The notes: a model not told the origin generated them from the letters alone. Positions 1 to 8,452 are shown, counted from the first letter of the stretch. The stretch is 64,000 nucleotides of DNA from DASXRA01 sp036506155 (GCA_036506155.1 DASXSF010000153.1:1-64000); one strand, 5' to 3'. Made by a program: numbers and translations.

Positions 1-219
1 AACGAATACCTCCTCGCCAGCCAACTCTCCAACGGCAACCCCAACGTCGCCCCCGTCACCTACGCCATCGCCACCTTCAGCGGCTCCGACCCCCGAATCG
101 TCCCCTACACCTCCATCATGGCCGCCGGCGTCGTCGTCACCATCCCCCTCGTCCTCGTCGTACTCCTCTTCCAACGCCGCATCGTCTCCGGCCTCACCGC
201 AGGCGGCGTCAAAGGCTGA
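1..219 (+). CDS. Carbohydrate ABC transporter permease, C-terminal fragment (5' end outside window)
   Basis: The reading frame is open from base 1 to a TGA at 217-219 and gives 72 residues. It shows an extracytoplasmic stretch, one last membrane helix rich in Val/Leu, and the ending QRRIVSGLTAGGVKG. That ending is typical of MalG-type inner-membrane permeases of CUT1 sugar importers. The expected role is one half of the transmembrane channel that works with a second permease, a lipoprotein binding protein and an MsmK-like ATPase, none of which is in the window. Almost every codon ends in C. The substrate cannot be told from this fragment. Confidence 0.8.
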   Translation, partial: NEYLLASQLSNGNPNVAPVTYAIATFSGSDPRIVPYTSIMAAGVVVTIPLVLVVLLFQRRIVSGLTAGGVKG

Positions 220-340
220 CCCACCCAGCGACTTCAACAACTTCGCTGACAACTCCGCGCGGGCCGGCGGCCGACTCGCGCCTCGTTTCGCAGCACCTCG
301 TGGACCTCGTCGCAGCCGGCCAGGAGCCGGACCACCGTGG

Positions 341-724
341 TCACGGCACGGCAGGGCGAACGTCCAGGCCGTGCCGCCGCAAATCCGCCTCCACCCGGTA
401 GATCTCCGCCTGCCTGACGGGATTCCCGGCCGGTGCGGGGACGTCGAGGCGGCCGCATGCGGTGCGCAATGCGTCGAGGTAGGCCGCCCGCAACGCGCGC
501 ACCCGCAGGGCCTTGCCCGGCGAGGCCGCCGGCTGGTTCTCCACTTCCTCGAGCTGAGCGTGCAGCCGCCGCACCGTGGCGCACAGCTGCTCGATGGGCT
601 CGGGTGGGACGGGCCAGCAGCGCCATTCCGTCCACCACCGCACCGCCCGCGCCGCGCCGAGCGCCACGACGCCCAGCGCCGTGGGCAGCAGCAGCGCGAC
701 GATGAGCAGGACGGCGTCGCCCAC
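341..724 (-). CDS. Small single-pass membrane protein of unknown function
   Basis: A GTG-initiated frame of 127 residues lies convergent to the ABC permease. Residues 1-27 form a hydrophobic helix (GDAVLLIVALLLPTALGVV), followed by a Trp-rich juxtamembrane patch and a charged, probably helical cytoplasmic region. I do not recognise a family. The strand is chosen because the minus-strand frame has a clean membrane-anchor layout, whereas overlapping plus-strand frames are Arg/Pro-rich shadows. It is probably transcribed alone, since rpmE runs the opposite way. Confidence 0.55.
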   Translation of the reverse strand: MGDAVLLIVALLLPTALGVVALGAARAVRWWTEWRCWPVPPEPIEQLCATVRRLHAQLEEVENQPAASPGKALRVRALRAAYLDALRTACGRLDVPAPAGNPVRQAEIYRVEADLRRHGLDVRPAVP

Positions 725-901
725 GGCCCCAGTGTCGGCCAGGGCTCCGACAACCTCAAGGGAACACCGGCGCCTACCCTGGCGTTACATCGTCGTTTTG
801 GTCAGCCCGACTGCAACCTGGCAGACTGGACACGCATCCCGGCTCCGGTTCACCCCGCCCCGCGGCGAGGACCCGGCGCCACTCTCGAAGGGAACCCTGA
901 C

Positions 902-1120
902 GTGAAGACTGGAATCCACCCCGACTACGTGGTGACGCAGGTAACTTGCTCCTGCGGCAACACGTTCACCACGCGCAGCACGGCCAAGTCCGGGCAGCTG
1001 CACGCCGACGTGTGCTCGGCGTGCCACCCGTTCTACACCGGCAAGCAGAAGATCCTCGACGTGGGCGGCCGCGTCGACAGGTTCGAGAAGCGCTACGGCA
1101 AGCGCGTCCGCAACTCCTAG
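902..1120 (+). CDS. rpmE: 50S ribosomal protein L31 (zinc-binding type)
   Basis: The 72-residue protein begins MKTGIHPDY, the standard L31 opening, from a GTG start. Cys16, Cys18, Cys38 and Cys41 make the CxC...CxxC zinc site of the C+ form of L31, which is replaced by a zinc-free paralogue under zinc limitation in many actinobacteria. It sits directly before prfA, as in Streptomyces and Mycobacterium, but without rho immediately upstream. A strong hairpin follows the stop codon. Longer frames that run into this gene from further upstream are not real, because L31 homology starts exactly at this GTG. Confidence 0.97.
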   Translation: MKTGIHPDYVVTQVTCSCGNTFTTRSTAKSGQLHADVCSACHPFYTGKQKILDVGGRVDRFEKRYGKRVRNS

Positions 1121-1129
1121 CTACCCCGA

Positions 1130-1163
1130 CGGCGCCCGTCCCCCCAATGGTGGACGGGCGCCG
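1130..1163 (+). terminator. Rho-independent-like hairpin after rpmE
   Basis: CGGCGCCCGTCC (1130-1141) pairs perfectly with GGACGGGCGCCG (1152-1163) around a 10-nt loop. The 12-bp GC-only stem begins 10 nt after the rpmE stop and is followed by CTTCTGT, a weak T-tract. It could terminate rpmE or attenuate readthrough into prfA. Confidence 0.75.
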
Positions 1164-1243
1164 CTTCTGTCGCCCAAACTCCAATCGAGCAAGAATCCTT
1201 CGTCCCTGGCGAGCCGTTCTTGCGCAATCGAGGAAGGATCTCT

Positions 1244-2299
1244 GTGAGTCAGCTCCCGGAGCTCCTCGCCGAGTACAGCGAGGTCGAGCAGGCACTGGCC
1301 GACCCGGCGGTGCACGCTGACCAGGCCCGGGCGCGGACCCTGGGACGCCGCTTCGCTGAGCTCGCCCCGATCAAGGCCGCTGCCGGCGAACTTGACACCG
1401 CGCGCACCGACCTCGCCGCCGCGCGTGAGCTGGCACCTGACGACCCGGGGTTCGCCGCCGAGGCTGACCAGCTCGCCGCACGCATTGCCGAACTCGAGCA
1501 ACGCCTTCGCGAGCTGCTGCTGCCGAAGGACCCCAACGACGGCAAGGACGTGATCCTGGAGATCAAGGCCGGCGAGGGCGGCGAGGAATCTGCGCTCTTC
1601 GCGGGAGACCTGCTCCGCATGTACCAGCGCTACGCCGAACGACGGGGCTGGGCGACCGAGACCCTCGACGTGGAGGCGACCGATCTCGGCGGCATCAAGT
1701 CGGCGACCGTCGCGGTCCGGTCGCGCAAGCCGGGCGATGCCGTGTGGAGCCGGCTGAAGTACGAGGGCGGTGTCCACCGCGTGCAGCGGGTGCCGATCAC
1801 CGAGTCGCAGGGGCGCATCCACACGTCCGCGGCCGGCGTGCTTGTGCTGCCCGAGGCCGAGGACGTCGATATCGACATCGATCAGAACGACCTGCGCATC
1901 GACGTGTTCCGATCGTCCGGGCCGGGCGGGCAGAGCGTCAACACCACCGATTCGGCGGTGCGCATTACGCACATACCCACCGGTACGGTCGTGTCCATGC
2001 AGAACGAGAAGAGCCAGCTCCAGAACCGTGAGGCGGGTATGCGCGTGCTGCGGGCCCGGCTGCTGGCCGCGGCGCAGCAGGAGGCAGCGGCCGCTGCGGC
2101 CGACGCCCGCCGCTCACAGGTGCGCACCGTCGACCGCTCCGAGCGCGTGCGTACGTACAACTTTCCGGAGAACCGCATCAGCGATCACCGCGTCGGCTTC
2201 AAGGCCTACAACCTCGACCAGGTGCTCGACGGTGCGTTGGATGACGTGATCGACGCGCTGGCCCGAGCCGACACCGAGGCGCTGCTGGCCGGGCAGTGA
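1244..2299 (+). CDS. prfA: Peptide chain release factor 1
   Basis: RF1 recognises UAA and UAG stop codons and triggers peptide release on the ribosome. The GGQ motif that reaches the peptidyl-transferase centre is at residues 228-230 in the context SSGPGGQSVN. The stop-codon-reading tripeptide is PIT at about 184-186 (HRVQRVPITESQGR), the RF1 form PxT rather than the RF2 form SPF. The GTG start at 1244 (MSQLPELLAEY) is preferred over an in-frame ATG at 1220 because AGGAAGGA at 1231-1238 is well placed for it. The length of 351 residues is normal. PrmC, which methylates the GGQ glutamine, is encoded just downstream. Confidence 0.97.
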   Translation: MSQLPELLAEYSEVEQALADPAVHADQARARTLGRRFAELAPIKAAAGELDTARTDLAAARELAPDDPGFAAEADQLAARIAELEQRLRELLLPKDPNDGKDVILEIKAGEGGEESALFAGDLLRMYQRYAERRGWATETLDVEATDLGGIKSATVAVRSRKPGDAVWSRLKYEGGVHRVQRVPITESQGRIHTSAAGVLVLPEAEDVDIDIDQNDLRIDVFRSSGPGGQSVNTTDSAVRITHIPTGTVVSMQNEKSQLQNREAGMRVLRARLLAAAQQEAAAAAADARRSQVRTVDRSERVRTYNFPENRISDHRVGFKAYNLDQVLDGALDDVIDALARADTEALLAGQ

Positions 2300-2344
2300 G
2301 CGAGCATCGCAGGGTCGTCGCGCCGGGCCGAGCTTTTGCGGGGT

Positions 2345-2375
2345 CCCCGCGAAATCGCGGAGCGATTTCGTGGGG
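2345..2375. repeat. 13-bp stem hairpin between prfA and prmC
   Basis: CCCCGCGAAATCG (2345-2357) pairs with CGATTTCGTGGGG (2363-2375), with one G-T pair, around a 5-nt loop. It lies in the 133-bp prfA-prmC gap, inside a stretch bounded by imperfect inverted ends (GAGCGAGCATCGC near 2299 and GCGATGAGCGCTC at 2398). It may therefore be the core of a small inserted element rather than a simple terminator. Confidence 0.6.
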
Positions 2376-2397
2376 TGCAGATGCGGAGCTCACGGCA

Positions 2398-2421
2398 GCG
2401 ATGAGCGCTCGCGCGAAGAGC
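2398..2421 (+). repeat. Dispersed repeat, copy 1 (core GATGAGCGCTCGCGCGAAGAGC)
   Basis: This full-length copy of the 24-nt repeat ends 11 nt before the prmC start. Other copies are at 12506-12522, 12584-12607, 31114-31130, 55477-55500 and 60766-60789. Read in the prmC frame it would encode DERSREE, the same peptide found in the GlgB N-terminus. Confidence 0.8.
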
Positions 2422-2432
2422 CAGGAAGCGCA

Positions 2433-3248
2433 GTGAGGCAGGCCCTTGACGACGCGACCCGGCGACTGGCTGCCGCAGGCGTCACGTCGCCGCGCATCGA
2501 CGCCGAGCTTCTCCTGGCCTATTGCCTTGGCGTCGAGAGATCCCAATTGTCCACTGTGGCCGGACCGGCGCCGTCGGAGTTCACCCATGTCGTCCAGCGG
2601 CGAGCGGCACGTGAGCCGCTGCAGTACATCGTCGGGCGCGCCGCGTTCCGGTACGTCGACGTGGCGGTGGGACCGGGCGTGTTCATCCCGCGCCCGGAAA
2701 CCGAGCTCCTGGTCGACGCCGTGTTGCCCGCACTCGCGCCCGGGCCAACTGTGGTGGATCTCTGTGCCGGCAGCGGTGCACTCGCGGTGGCGATCGCGCA
2801 TGAGGTGCCCGGCGCTCGGGTGTACGCCGTCGAACCTTCGCGTGCGGCGTTGCCGTGGCTGCGCCGCAACGCCGCTGCGACGGGGCTGACCGTCGTCGAC
2901 GGCGACGTCACGGACCCGTCGCTGCTGGATGAGCTTTCCGGCCTGGTTGACGCCGTGGTCAGCAATCCGCCGTATGTTCCGGCAGGCACACTCGTCGAGC
3001 CTGAGGTACGCGCCGACCCGGCCGACGCGGTGTTCGCGGGCGTGGACGGGCTCGCCGTCATCCCGGCGGTGATCGCCCGGGCGGCGCAGCTGCTGCGCCC
3101 CGGCGGAGTGCTCGCTCTCGAGCACGACGAGACGCATGCTCACGCGGTGCCGGCGCTGCTGGGTGATGGCTGGCGTGATGTCGCCGATCATCGAGACCTG
3201 ACCGGCCGTCCCCGCTACGCGACCGCGATGCGCGCTGCGGCACGATAA
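2433..3248 (+). CDS. prmC: Peptide chain release factor N5-glutamine methyltransferase
   Basis: PrmC (HemK) uses S-adenosylmethionine to methylate the Gln of the GGQ motif in release factors. The N-terminal helical domain binds the release factor (SPRIDAELLLAYCLGV). The Rossmann methyltransferase domain shows VVDLCAGSGALAVAIA for SAM binding and the diagnostic NPPY (VVSNPPYVPAG). The GTG at 2433 is chosen because AGGAAG lies just upstream; the longer frame from 2370 would translate the dispersed repeat. The length of 271 residues fits the family. It follows its substrate gene prfA. Confidence 0.95.
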   Translation: MRQALDDATRRLAAAGVTSPRIDAELLLAYCLGVERSQLSTVAGPAPSEFTHVVQRRAAREPLQYIVGRAAFRYVDVAVGPGVFIPRPETELLVDAVLPALAPGPTVVDLCAGSGALAVAIAHEVPGARVYAVEPSRAALPWLRRNAAATGLTVVDGDVTDPSLLDELSGLVDAVVSNPPYVPAGTLVEPEVRADPADAVFAGVDGLAVIPAVIARAAQLLRPGGVLALEHDETHAHAVPALLGDGWRDVADHRDLTGRPRYATAMRAAAR

Positions 3249-3253
3249 CTGCC

Positions 3254-3895
3254 ATGGCCTTGCGCTACGACTGCGCCGACCGCGAGATCCGCGCCGATGC
3301 GATCGACGCGGCATCGCGTGCCGTGGAGTCCGGCCAGCTTGTCGTGCTGCCCACCGACACCGTCTACGGCATCGGCGCCGATGCGTTCGATGCGACCGCC
3401 GTCTCCGACCTGTTGGCCGCCAAGGGCCGTGGCCGCGACATGCCGGTGCCCGTCCTGGTCGGGTCTTGGGACACGATCGACGGGCTGGTCAACTACGTGC
3501 CGGCGCAGATGCGGGCGCTCATCGAGGCGTTCTGGCCTGGTGGGCTGACCCTGGTGGTCGAGCACGCACCGTCGCTGGCCTGGGACCTGGGCGACTCCCG
3601 GGGCACCGTAGCCGTGCGTATGCCGCTGCACCCGGTCGCCCTCGAACTGCTCGCGCGCACCGGACCGATGGCGGTGTCCAGCGCGAACCGGTCCGGGCAA
3701 CCGGCGCCCGTGACCGTCGATGACGCGGAGAAGCAGCTCGGCGACAGCGTTCAGGTCTACCTGGACGGCGGGCCGGCGACGGTCGGCGTCGCCTCGACGA
3801 TCGTAGACGTGACCACGGAGACGCCCCGGGTGCTGCGCCAGGGCGCGGTGACCCTCGACGAGCTGCGCCGCGTGGTGGATTCGGTTGTCGGCTAG
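3254..3895 (+). CDS. L-threonylcarbamoyladenylate synthase (Sua5/YrdC/TsaC family)
   Basis: The protein makes threonylcarbamoyl-AMP from Thr, bicarbonate and ATP, the first step of the t6A37 modification of ANN-decoding tRNAs. The 213-residue protein is a single YrdC domain: GQLVVLPTDTVYGIGADA near the N-terminus, the KGRGRDMPVPVLV segment (KxR signature), and SSANRSGQPAPVT near residues 141-153. There is no long C-terminal Sua5 extension. It starts 5 bp after prmC and is probably co-transcribed, the same order as in Mycobacterium. Confidence 0.95.
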   Translation: MALRYDCADREIRADAIDAASRAVESGQLVVLPTDTVYGIGADAFDATAVSDLLAAKGRGRDMPVPVLVGSWDTIDGLVNYVPAQMRALIEAFWPGGLTLVVEHAPSLAWDLGDSRGTVAVRMPLHPVALELLARTGPMAVSSANRSGQPAPVTVDDAEKQLGDSVQVYLDGGPATVGVASTIVDVTTETPRVLRQGAVTLDELRRVVDSVVG

Positions 3896-4016
3896 CGATG
3901 CCGGCTTTCCGGGCAGCCGTCCGGTCACGGACGGCACACCCGAGCACTATTCGGGGAATGCTCACCGGGAGGCGGTAATGTCAGCGAGCCAGGACTCGGC
4001 GAACACGTGAGGATCT

Positions 4017-5231
4017 GTGCATCCCAGTCTCGAGTACGCGCTGATCGGCTGCATCGCCGCCGCCGGGAGCTACTTGCTCACCCCGGCGGCGCGCCGCATC
4101 GCGATCTTGTGGGGCGCGGTAGCCAGGCCGCGAGACCGGGACGTGCATGCGGTGGCCACGCCCCGGCTGGGCGGTTTGGCGCTGTTCGGTGGGTTCGCGA
4201 TGGCCATCTTCGTGGCGCACCGGCTGCCGACGCTGCATGCAACCTTCGCCAACTGGGATATCGACTGGGTGCTCGTCTCCGGCGCGATCATCTGCTTCAT
4301 CGGCGTCCTGGACGACCGCTACGAGCTCGACTCGATCACGAAGCTGGCCGGCCAGGTTGCCGCCACCGGTGTGATGGTGACCAAGGGCGGCGTGCAGATG
4401 GCCGCCGTCTACCTACCGATCGGGCATGCCGGCACAGTCTCGCTCGGGCGGGACGTGGCCATCCCGATCACCATCCTGCTGACCATCTTGACGATCAACG
4501 CGCTGAACTTCATCGACGGGCTGGACGGCCTCGCCGCCGGCGTCACCGCGATCAGCGCGCTCGCGTTCTTCGTGTTCGCCTACCACCTGGTGTCGCACAA
4601 CTACATCGACGTCGCCAACACACCCACTCTGCTCACCGCGGCACTTGCCGGCACGTGCATCGGGTTCCTGCCGCACAACTTCTCCCCGGCGCGGATCTTC
4701 ATGGGCGACTCCGGGTCGATGCTGCTGGGCCTGGTGCTGTCCGCGGCCGCGACGACGGCCACGACCAGCGCCGATCCGCAGTCCTTCGGCCACCTGCTGG
4801 GCTCGCTGCCGCTGCTGCTGCCGCTCCTACCGATCGCGGTGCTGGCGATCCCGTTCGTCGATCTGCTCCTCGCCATCGTGCGCCGGGTGCGTCGCGGCCA
4901 GTCGCCGTTCGCGCCGGACAAGGAGCACCTCCACCACCGCATGCTTGAGATCGGGCACACGCACCGGCGCGCGGTACTGCTGCTCTACTTCTGGTCGGCG
5001 CTACTCGCGTTCGGGGGCGTGGCGCTCTCGCTCATGCGTGGACCGTGGCTGGTGATCTCGGTGCTGTGCGTGCTGGCCGCTGTCGGGCTGTTGATGTCGG
5101 CGATTCCCCGACTACGCTCCAGCCGGGGCAGGCATGCCGCGGGGCGCCATGCCGCCGGGCAGCCAACCCGGCCGGTACCCGAGCCGGTGCCTGAGCCGGC
5201 GCGCGGTCCGGCCGGCGTCGGCCGGTCCTGA
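4017..5231 (+). CDS. wecA: WecA-like undecaprenyl-phosphate sugar-1-phosphate transferase
   Basis: This polytopic membrane enzyme of the MraY/WecA family transfers a GlcNAc-1-phosphate type unit from a UDP-sugar to a polyprenyl phosphate, starting envelope glycan synthesis (arabinogalactan or teichoic-acid-like linkage units). The 404 residues contain about ten or eleven helices, the DD motif (VLDDRYELD), NALNFIDGLDGLAAG, and the HLHHRMLEIGH loop diagnostic of WecA. The GTG at 4017 (MHPSLEYAL) follows AGGAT-like bases. It lies between sua5 and the atp operon, the conserved location of rfe. The C-terminal tail is Arg/Pro-rich and poorly conserved. Confidence 0.92.
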   Translation: MHPSLEYALIGCIAAAGSYLLTPAARRIAILWGAVARPRDRDVHAVATPRLGGLALFGGFAMAIFVAHRLPTLHATFANWDIDWVLVSGAIICFIGVLDDRYELDSITKLAGQVAATGVMVTKGGVQMAAVYLPIGHAGTVSLGRDVAIPITILLTILTINALNFIDGLDGLAAGVTAISALAFFVFAYHLVSHNYIDVANTPTLLTAALAGTCIGFLPHNFSPARIFMGDSGSMLLGLVLSAAATTATTSADPQSFGHLLGSLPLLLPLLPIAVLAIPFVDLLLAIVRRVRRGQSPFAPDKEHLHHRMLEIGHTHRRAVLLLYFWSALLAFGGVALSLMRGPWLVISVLCVLAAVGLLMSAIPRLRSSRGRHAAGRHAAGQPTRPVPEPVPEPARGPAGVGRS

Positions 5232-5418
5232 CCTGCAGGAAACCCGGCAGTAACGCTGTGATAAATTGCCTGCGGCGCCGTGGACGGCCCGGGACCGACA
5301 GGTGCCGCCGTCAATCCCTCGGTGCCTGATGCCAAGAGTTGACCTCGACCCTGGGAGCTGCCTGTGACTGAGACAGACGTGCGGGAACCACAGGCCAGCT
5401 GAGGGCCGGGCGGGCGAG

Positions 5419-5625
5419 GTGACTCGCGACGCCCCGGGGTGGTCGACGCTGCTGGGCATGGGCATCGTCGTCGCCCTGCTCTTCGCCGGTGGACTGGCTC
5501 TCGGCTGGTACCTCGACCGCGTCCTGCACACGTCGCCGATCTTGGCCATTGTGGGGCTCGCCCTCGGCCTCGCCGCAGGCGTCTACTACAGCATCGTCCA
5601 GTTCCGCAGCTTCCTGAAAGAGTGA
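5419..5625 (+). CDS. AtpZ/AtpI-family small membrane protein
   Basis: This 68-residue protein has a GTG start and two predicted helices (STLLGMGIVVALLFAGGLAL and a second from about residue 38), with charged ends. It matches the small ATPase_gene1/AtpZ type that precedes atpI in many atp operons and is thought to help c-ring assembly or cation uptake. It is the first gene of the atp operon here and follows a 187-bp non-coding stretch that should hold the operon promoter. I could not identify the promoter with confidence. Confidence 0.8.
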   Translation: MTRDAPGWSTLLGMGIVVALLFAGGLALGWYLDRVLHTSPILAIVGLALGLAAGVYYSIVQFRSFLKE

Positions 5626-5641
5626 TTTGGAGATATCGCCC

Positions 5642-6043
5642 GTGCAGCCAGTTGCGAACCCCCCGATCGTCGACGCGGCGGCGAACCTGCGCCGATCCGT
5701 CGTCGTCGCCGCCTGCCTGGGCATGGCGAGCGTCGTGGTTCTGGCGCTGTTCGGGCATCCGTTCATGGGCATGTTCGTGTGCATCGGCCTGAGCCTGGGT
5801 GCGCTCAATAACAAGATGCTGCAGCAGTCCATGCTCAACTACGCAGTCACCCCGACCATGACCAAGGGACGCTTCGCACGCCGCGCGCTGGTGCGCCTCT
5901 CGGTCGTCACCGCGATCGCGCTCGGCGTAGGGCTGATCTTCCGACCCGACGGCCTGGGGCTGTTCGCCGGCCTCGCGGTGTTCCAGGTGTTGATGCTCGT
6001 CGGGGCGTCCGTACCCGTTTTCCGCAGTCTCCGGCAGCCGTAG
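5642..6043 (+). CDS. atpI: ATP synthase protein I
   Basis: This is a 133-residue membrane protein with four predicted helices, of the AtpI type found first in actinobacterial atp operons (Rv1303-like). It is thought to assist assembly of the c-ring. The GTG at 5642 (MQPVANPP) is preferred to the TTG at 5627, because GGAG at 5629-5632 is correctly spaced for the GTG and would lie inside the longer reading. It begins 16 bp after the AtpZ-like gene and ends 8 bp before atpB. Confidence 0.85.
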   Translation: MQPVANPPIVDAAANLRRSVVVAACLGMASVVVLALFGHPFMGMFVCIGLSLGALNNKMLQQSMLNYAVTPTMTKGRFARRALVRLSVVTAIALGVGLIFRPDGLGLFAGLAVFQVLMLVGASVPVFRSLRQP

Positions 6044-6051
6044 GCACAGTC

Positions 6052-6783
6052 ATGGACCCCCACCCCGCCGCGATCAATATCGAAGTCGGTCAACATATCC
6101 AGTGGCACGTCTTCGGCCTCACCTGGAACGTCGACACGATCCTCAGCACGCTCGTCGCCGGTGCCATCGTCATCGGGCTCGGTTTCGCGATGCGCCGGCA
6201 CCTGAGCGCGCGCAAGCCGACCGGCCTGCAGCTCTTCTTCGAGACCGTGACCGGCTGGGTCGAGCGGCAGGTCGAGGACACGATGGGCGTGCGCACCGCG
6301 CCGTTCGTCGTGCCGTTGGCGACGACGCTGTTCCTGTTCATCCTGGTGGCGAACTGGCTCTCGCTCCTCCCGACCGGGCACCATCCCGAATACCTGCCCC
6401 CACCCGCAGCCGACGTCAATCTCACGTATGCGCTCGCACTGCTGGTGATCGTCTGGATGTACGTGACCGGTATCCGCAATCGGGGCTTCAAGGCGTACTT
6501 CCACCACCTGACGCAGCCGTACCCGCTGATGTTCCCGATCAACCTGATCGAAGAGATCGCCCGGCCCGTCACGCTCGCGCTGCGACTCTTCGGCAACATC
6601 TTCTCCGGCGTGATCATGGTCTCGCTGATCGCGCTGTTCCCCGCTTACATCCTGTGGGCGCCGGAGATCGTCTGGAAGCTGTTCGAGATGTTCATCGGAC
6701 TGATTCAGGCGTTCATCTTCGCCTTACTGACGATCTTGTACTTCAGTTCGGTCAAGCCCGCCGAGGAGGAAGGCGCGCACTGA
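6052..6783 (+). CDS. atpB: ATP synthase Fo subunit a
   Basis: Subunit a forms the two proton half-channels against the c-ring. The 243-residue membrane protein carries the key arginine in helix 5 (VTLALRLFGNIFSG) and the C-terminal helix LIQAFIFALLTILYFSSV. IEEIARP precedes the Arg helix, as in bacterial a subunits. It starts with ATG 8 bp after atpI. It works with AtpE (c), AtpF (b) and AtpH (delta). Confidence 0.97.
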   Translation: MDPHPAAINIEVGQHIQWHVFGLTWNVDTILSTLVAGAIVIGLGFAMRRHLSARKPTGLQLFFETVTGWVERQVEDTMGVRTAPFVVPLATTLFLFILVANWLSLLPTGHHPEYLPPPAADVNLTYALALLVIVWMYVTGIRNRGFKAYFHHLTQPYPLMFPINLIEEIARPVTLALRLFGNIFSGVIMVSLIALFPAYILWAPEIVWKLFEMFIGLIQAFIFALLTILYFSSVKPAEEEGAH

Positions 6784-6820
6784 TCCGGATTTAGCCACAC
6801 CCGAACACCAGAGGAGAGAA

Positions 6821-7081
6821 ATGGCCGTCGAGGTAACGACCAAGTCCATTACGTTAGCCGGTGCCTTCATAGGCGGGGGTATGGCGCTGGGCGGCGGTGC
6901 CGTCGGCGCTGCGATCGGTGACGGTCTTGCCGGTAGCTCGCTGATCCAGGGCGTGGCTCGCCAGCCCGAAGCGCAGGGACGCCTGCAGACACTGTTCTTC
7001 CTGACCGTGGGTCTGGTCGAGGCGATGTACTTCATCAACCTCGCCTTCGCGGTGCTGTTCGTCTTTGTTCTCGCAAAGTAG
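6821..7081 (+). CDS. atpE: ATP synthase Fo subunit c
   Basis: This 86-residue hairpin protein of the rotor ring has helix 1 with the Gly-rich packing motif (GAFIGGGMALGGGAVGAAIGDG), the polar loop RQPE at 47-50 that contacts gamma/epsilon, and helix 2 with the proton-carrying Glu67 in GLVEAMYF. GAGGAGAG lies 7 nt before the ATG, the strongest ribosome binding site in the operon, which fits the need for many copies of c per complex. Helix 2 is also the region targeted by bedaquiline in mycobacteria. Confidence 0.98.
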   Translation: MAVEVTTKSITLAGAFIGGGMALGGGAVGAAIGDGLAGSSLIQGVARQPEAQGRLQTLFFLTVGLVEAMYFINLAFAVLFVFVLAK

Positions 7082-7094
7082 GAGCTTGACGGTC

Positions 7095-7631
7095 ATGGCG
7101 CAGACCGTGCACGCGGACGGCAACTTCCTCGTCCCGAACGCGACCTTCTTCGCGGAGCTCGTCGCGTTCGTTCTCATCCTGCTGATCCTGTGGCGATACG
7201 TCGTACCGCCGATCCAAAAGGCGATGCGCGAGCGTCAGGACATGATCCACCGGCAGGTCGAGGACAGTGAGAAGGCCAAGGAGAGGCTCGCCGACGCGCA
7301 GGCCGAATACCAGCGCGCGCTGAACGAGGCGCGCGTCGAGGCGGCGCAGATCCGGGAAGGCGCGCGCGCCGAGGCGCAGCAGGTAGTCGAAGAGTTGCGT
7401 TCGCAGGCCCAGGACGAGCAGGCGCGCATCGTCGCCCGTGGCGAGGAGCAGCTGCAGCAGCAGCGCACCCAGGTCGTCCGCGAGCTGCGCGGGGAGATCG
7501 GATCGCTGGCTGTGGAGCTGTCGGAAAAGATCGTCGGGCAGCGCCTGTCCGACGACGCGCAGGTCCGGGCGACGGTCGACTCCTTCCTCGCCGACCTCGA
7601 GCAGGGCGACACCGCCGGGCGCCAAACGTGA
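7095..7631 (+). CDS. atpF: ATP synthase Fo subunit b
   Basis: Subunit b is the peripheral stalk. The protein has an N-terminal membrane helix (ATFFAELVAFVLILLILWRYVV), then a long charged coiled coil rich in Glu/Ala/Arg, 178 residues in total. The ATG at 7095 (MAQTVHADGN) gives the usual short N-terminus, so the extension to 7065 is rejected because it would overlap atpE. The stop overlaps the atpH start as GTGA, which suggests translational coupling with the delta subunit it binds. Confidence 0.96.
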   Translation: MAQTVHADGNFLVPNATFFAELVAFVLILLILWRYVVPPIQKAMRERQDMIHRQVEDSEKAKERLADAQAEYQRALNEARVEAAQIREGARAEAQQVVEELRSQAQDEQARIVARGEEQLQQQRTQVVRELRGEIGSLAVELSEKIVGQRLSDDAQVRATVDSFLADLEQGDTAGRQT

Positions 7632-8452
7632 TTCGCGCCGCCAGCCGTCATGCGATGGCGGAGCTGCACGCCCACCTGGACACCGAGACGGCGGACCTGT
7701 CGAGCGCCGAGCTCACCGAGCTTGCCGAGCAGCTCTACGCGGTCGCCGGCCTGCTCGTCGAGGCGCCGCGGCTGCGCCGGATCGTGGGCGATCCGTCGAC
7801 AACCGAAGAGTCGCGCACCCAACTCGTGAGCCGGCTGCTCGGGGACAAGGTCGGGGCCGCGACGCTGTCCGTGGTCAAGGCCGCGACGGCGATGCGCTGG
7901 TCATCGCCATGGGACCTCACCGATGGCCTCGAGCAGTGCGGTGACGAGGTGCTGCTGCGCACCGCCGAGCTGGGGGGCGTGCTCGACGAGGTCGAGGACC
8001 AGCTGTTCCGCTTCGAACGCATTCTCGACAGCCAGGCGCAGCTCGTCACGCTGCTCGACGAGGTATCGGTGCCCGCGGAGCGGCGTACCGCGCTGCTGCG
8101 CGACGTGGTGTTCGGCCGGGTCCACCCCATCACTCAGAGGCTCCTCGAGCACGCAGTGGCCAGCCCGCGAAAGCGTAATGTCGAGGGTGCGATAGACGAC
8201 TTGCTCCAGACGGCGGCGGCACGCCGCGAGCGTTCGGTGGCGCGGGTCCTCTCGGCGGTGCCGGTGACCGCGACCCAGGAGCAGCGCCTGGCGCGGGCGC
8301 TGAGCGGGATTTACGGTCGCCCGATCGCCGTGCGCACGGCCGTCGATCCGTCCGTACAGGGCGGTCTGGTGATTCGCATCGGCGACGAGCTCATCGACGG
8401 CAGCGTCGCCGGACGGTTCACCACGGCACGGGCGGCACTGGTCGGCCACTGA
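7628..8452 (+). CDS. atpH: ATP synthase F1 subunit delta
   Basis: Subunit delta links the top of F1 to the b stalk. The 274-residue protein has the OSCP-like helical N-terminal domain and the C-terminal segment RTAVDPSVQGGLVIRIGDELIDGSV, the delta signature. The protein is longer than the E. coli delta (177) but normal for actinobacteria, whose delta carries an inserted helical region. The GTG start overlaps atpF by 4 bp. Confidence 0.95.
   Translation: MIRAASRHAMAELHAHLDTETADLSSAELTELAEQLYAVAGLLVEAPRLRRIVGDPSTTEESRTQLVSRLLGDKVGAATLSVVKAATAMRWSSPWDLTDGLEQCGDEVLLRTAELGGVLDEVEDQLFRFERILDSQAQLVTLLDEVSVPAERRTALLRDVVFGRVHPITQRLLEHAVASPRKRNVEGAIDDLLQTAAARRERSVARVLSAVPVTATQEQRLARALSGIYGRPIAVRTAVDPSVQGGLVIRIGDELIDGSVAGRFTTARAALVGH

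Noticed and set aside
371..1120. Long frame that includes L31 as its C-terminus
   Set aside because: L31 homology starts exactly at the GTG at 902; the upstream part is antisense to the small membrane protein and Pro/Arg-rich.
5232..5418. Promoter hexamers for the atp operon
   Set aside because: TTGACC at 5339-5344 has no convincing -10 partner at 16-18 bp, and the TAAATT near 5260 lacks a -35; I could not support either.
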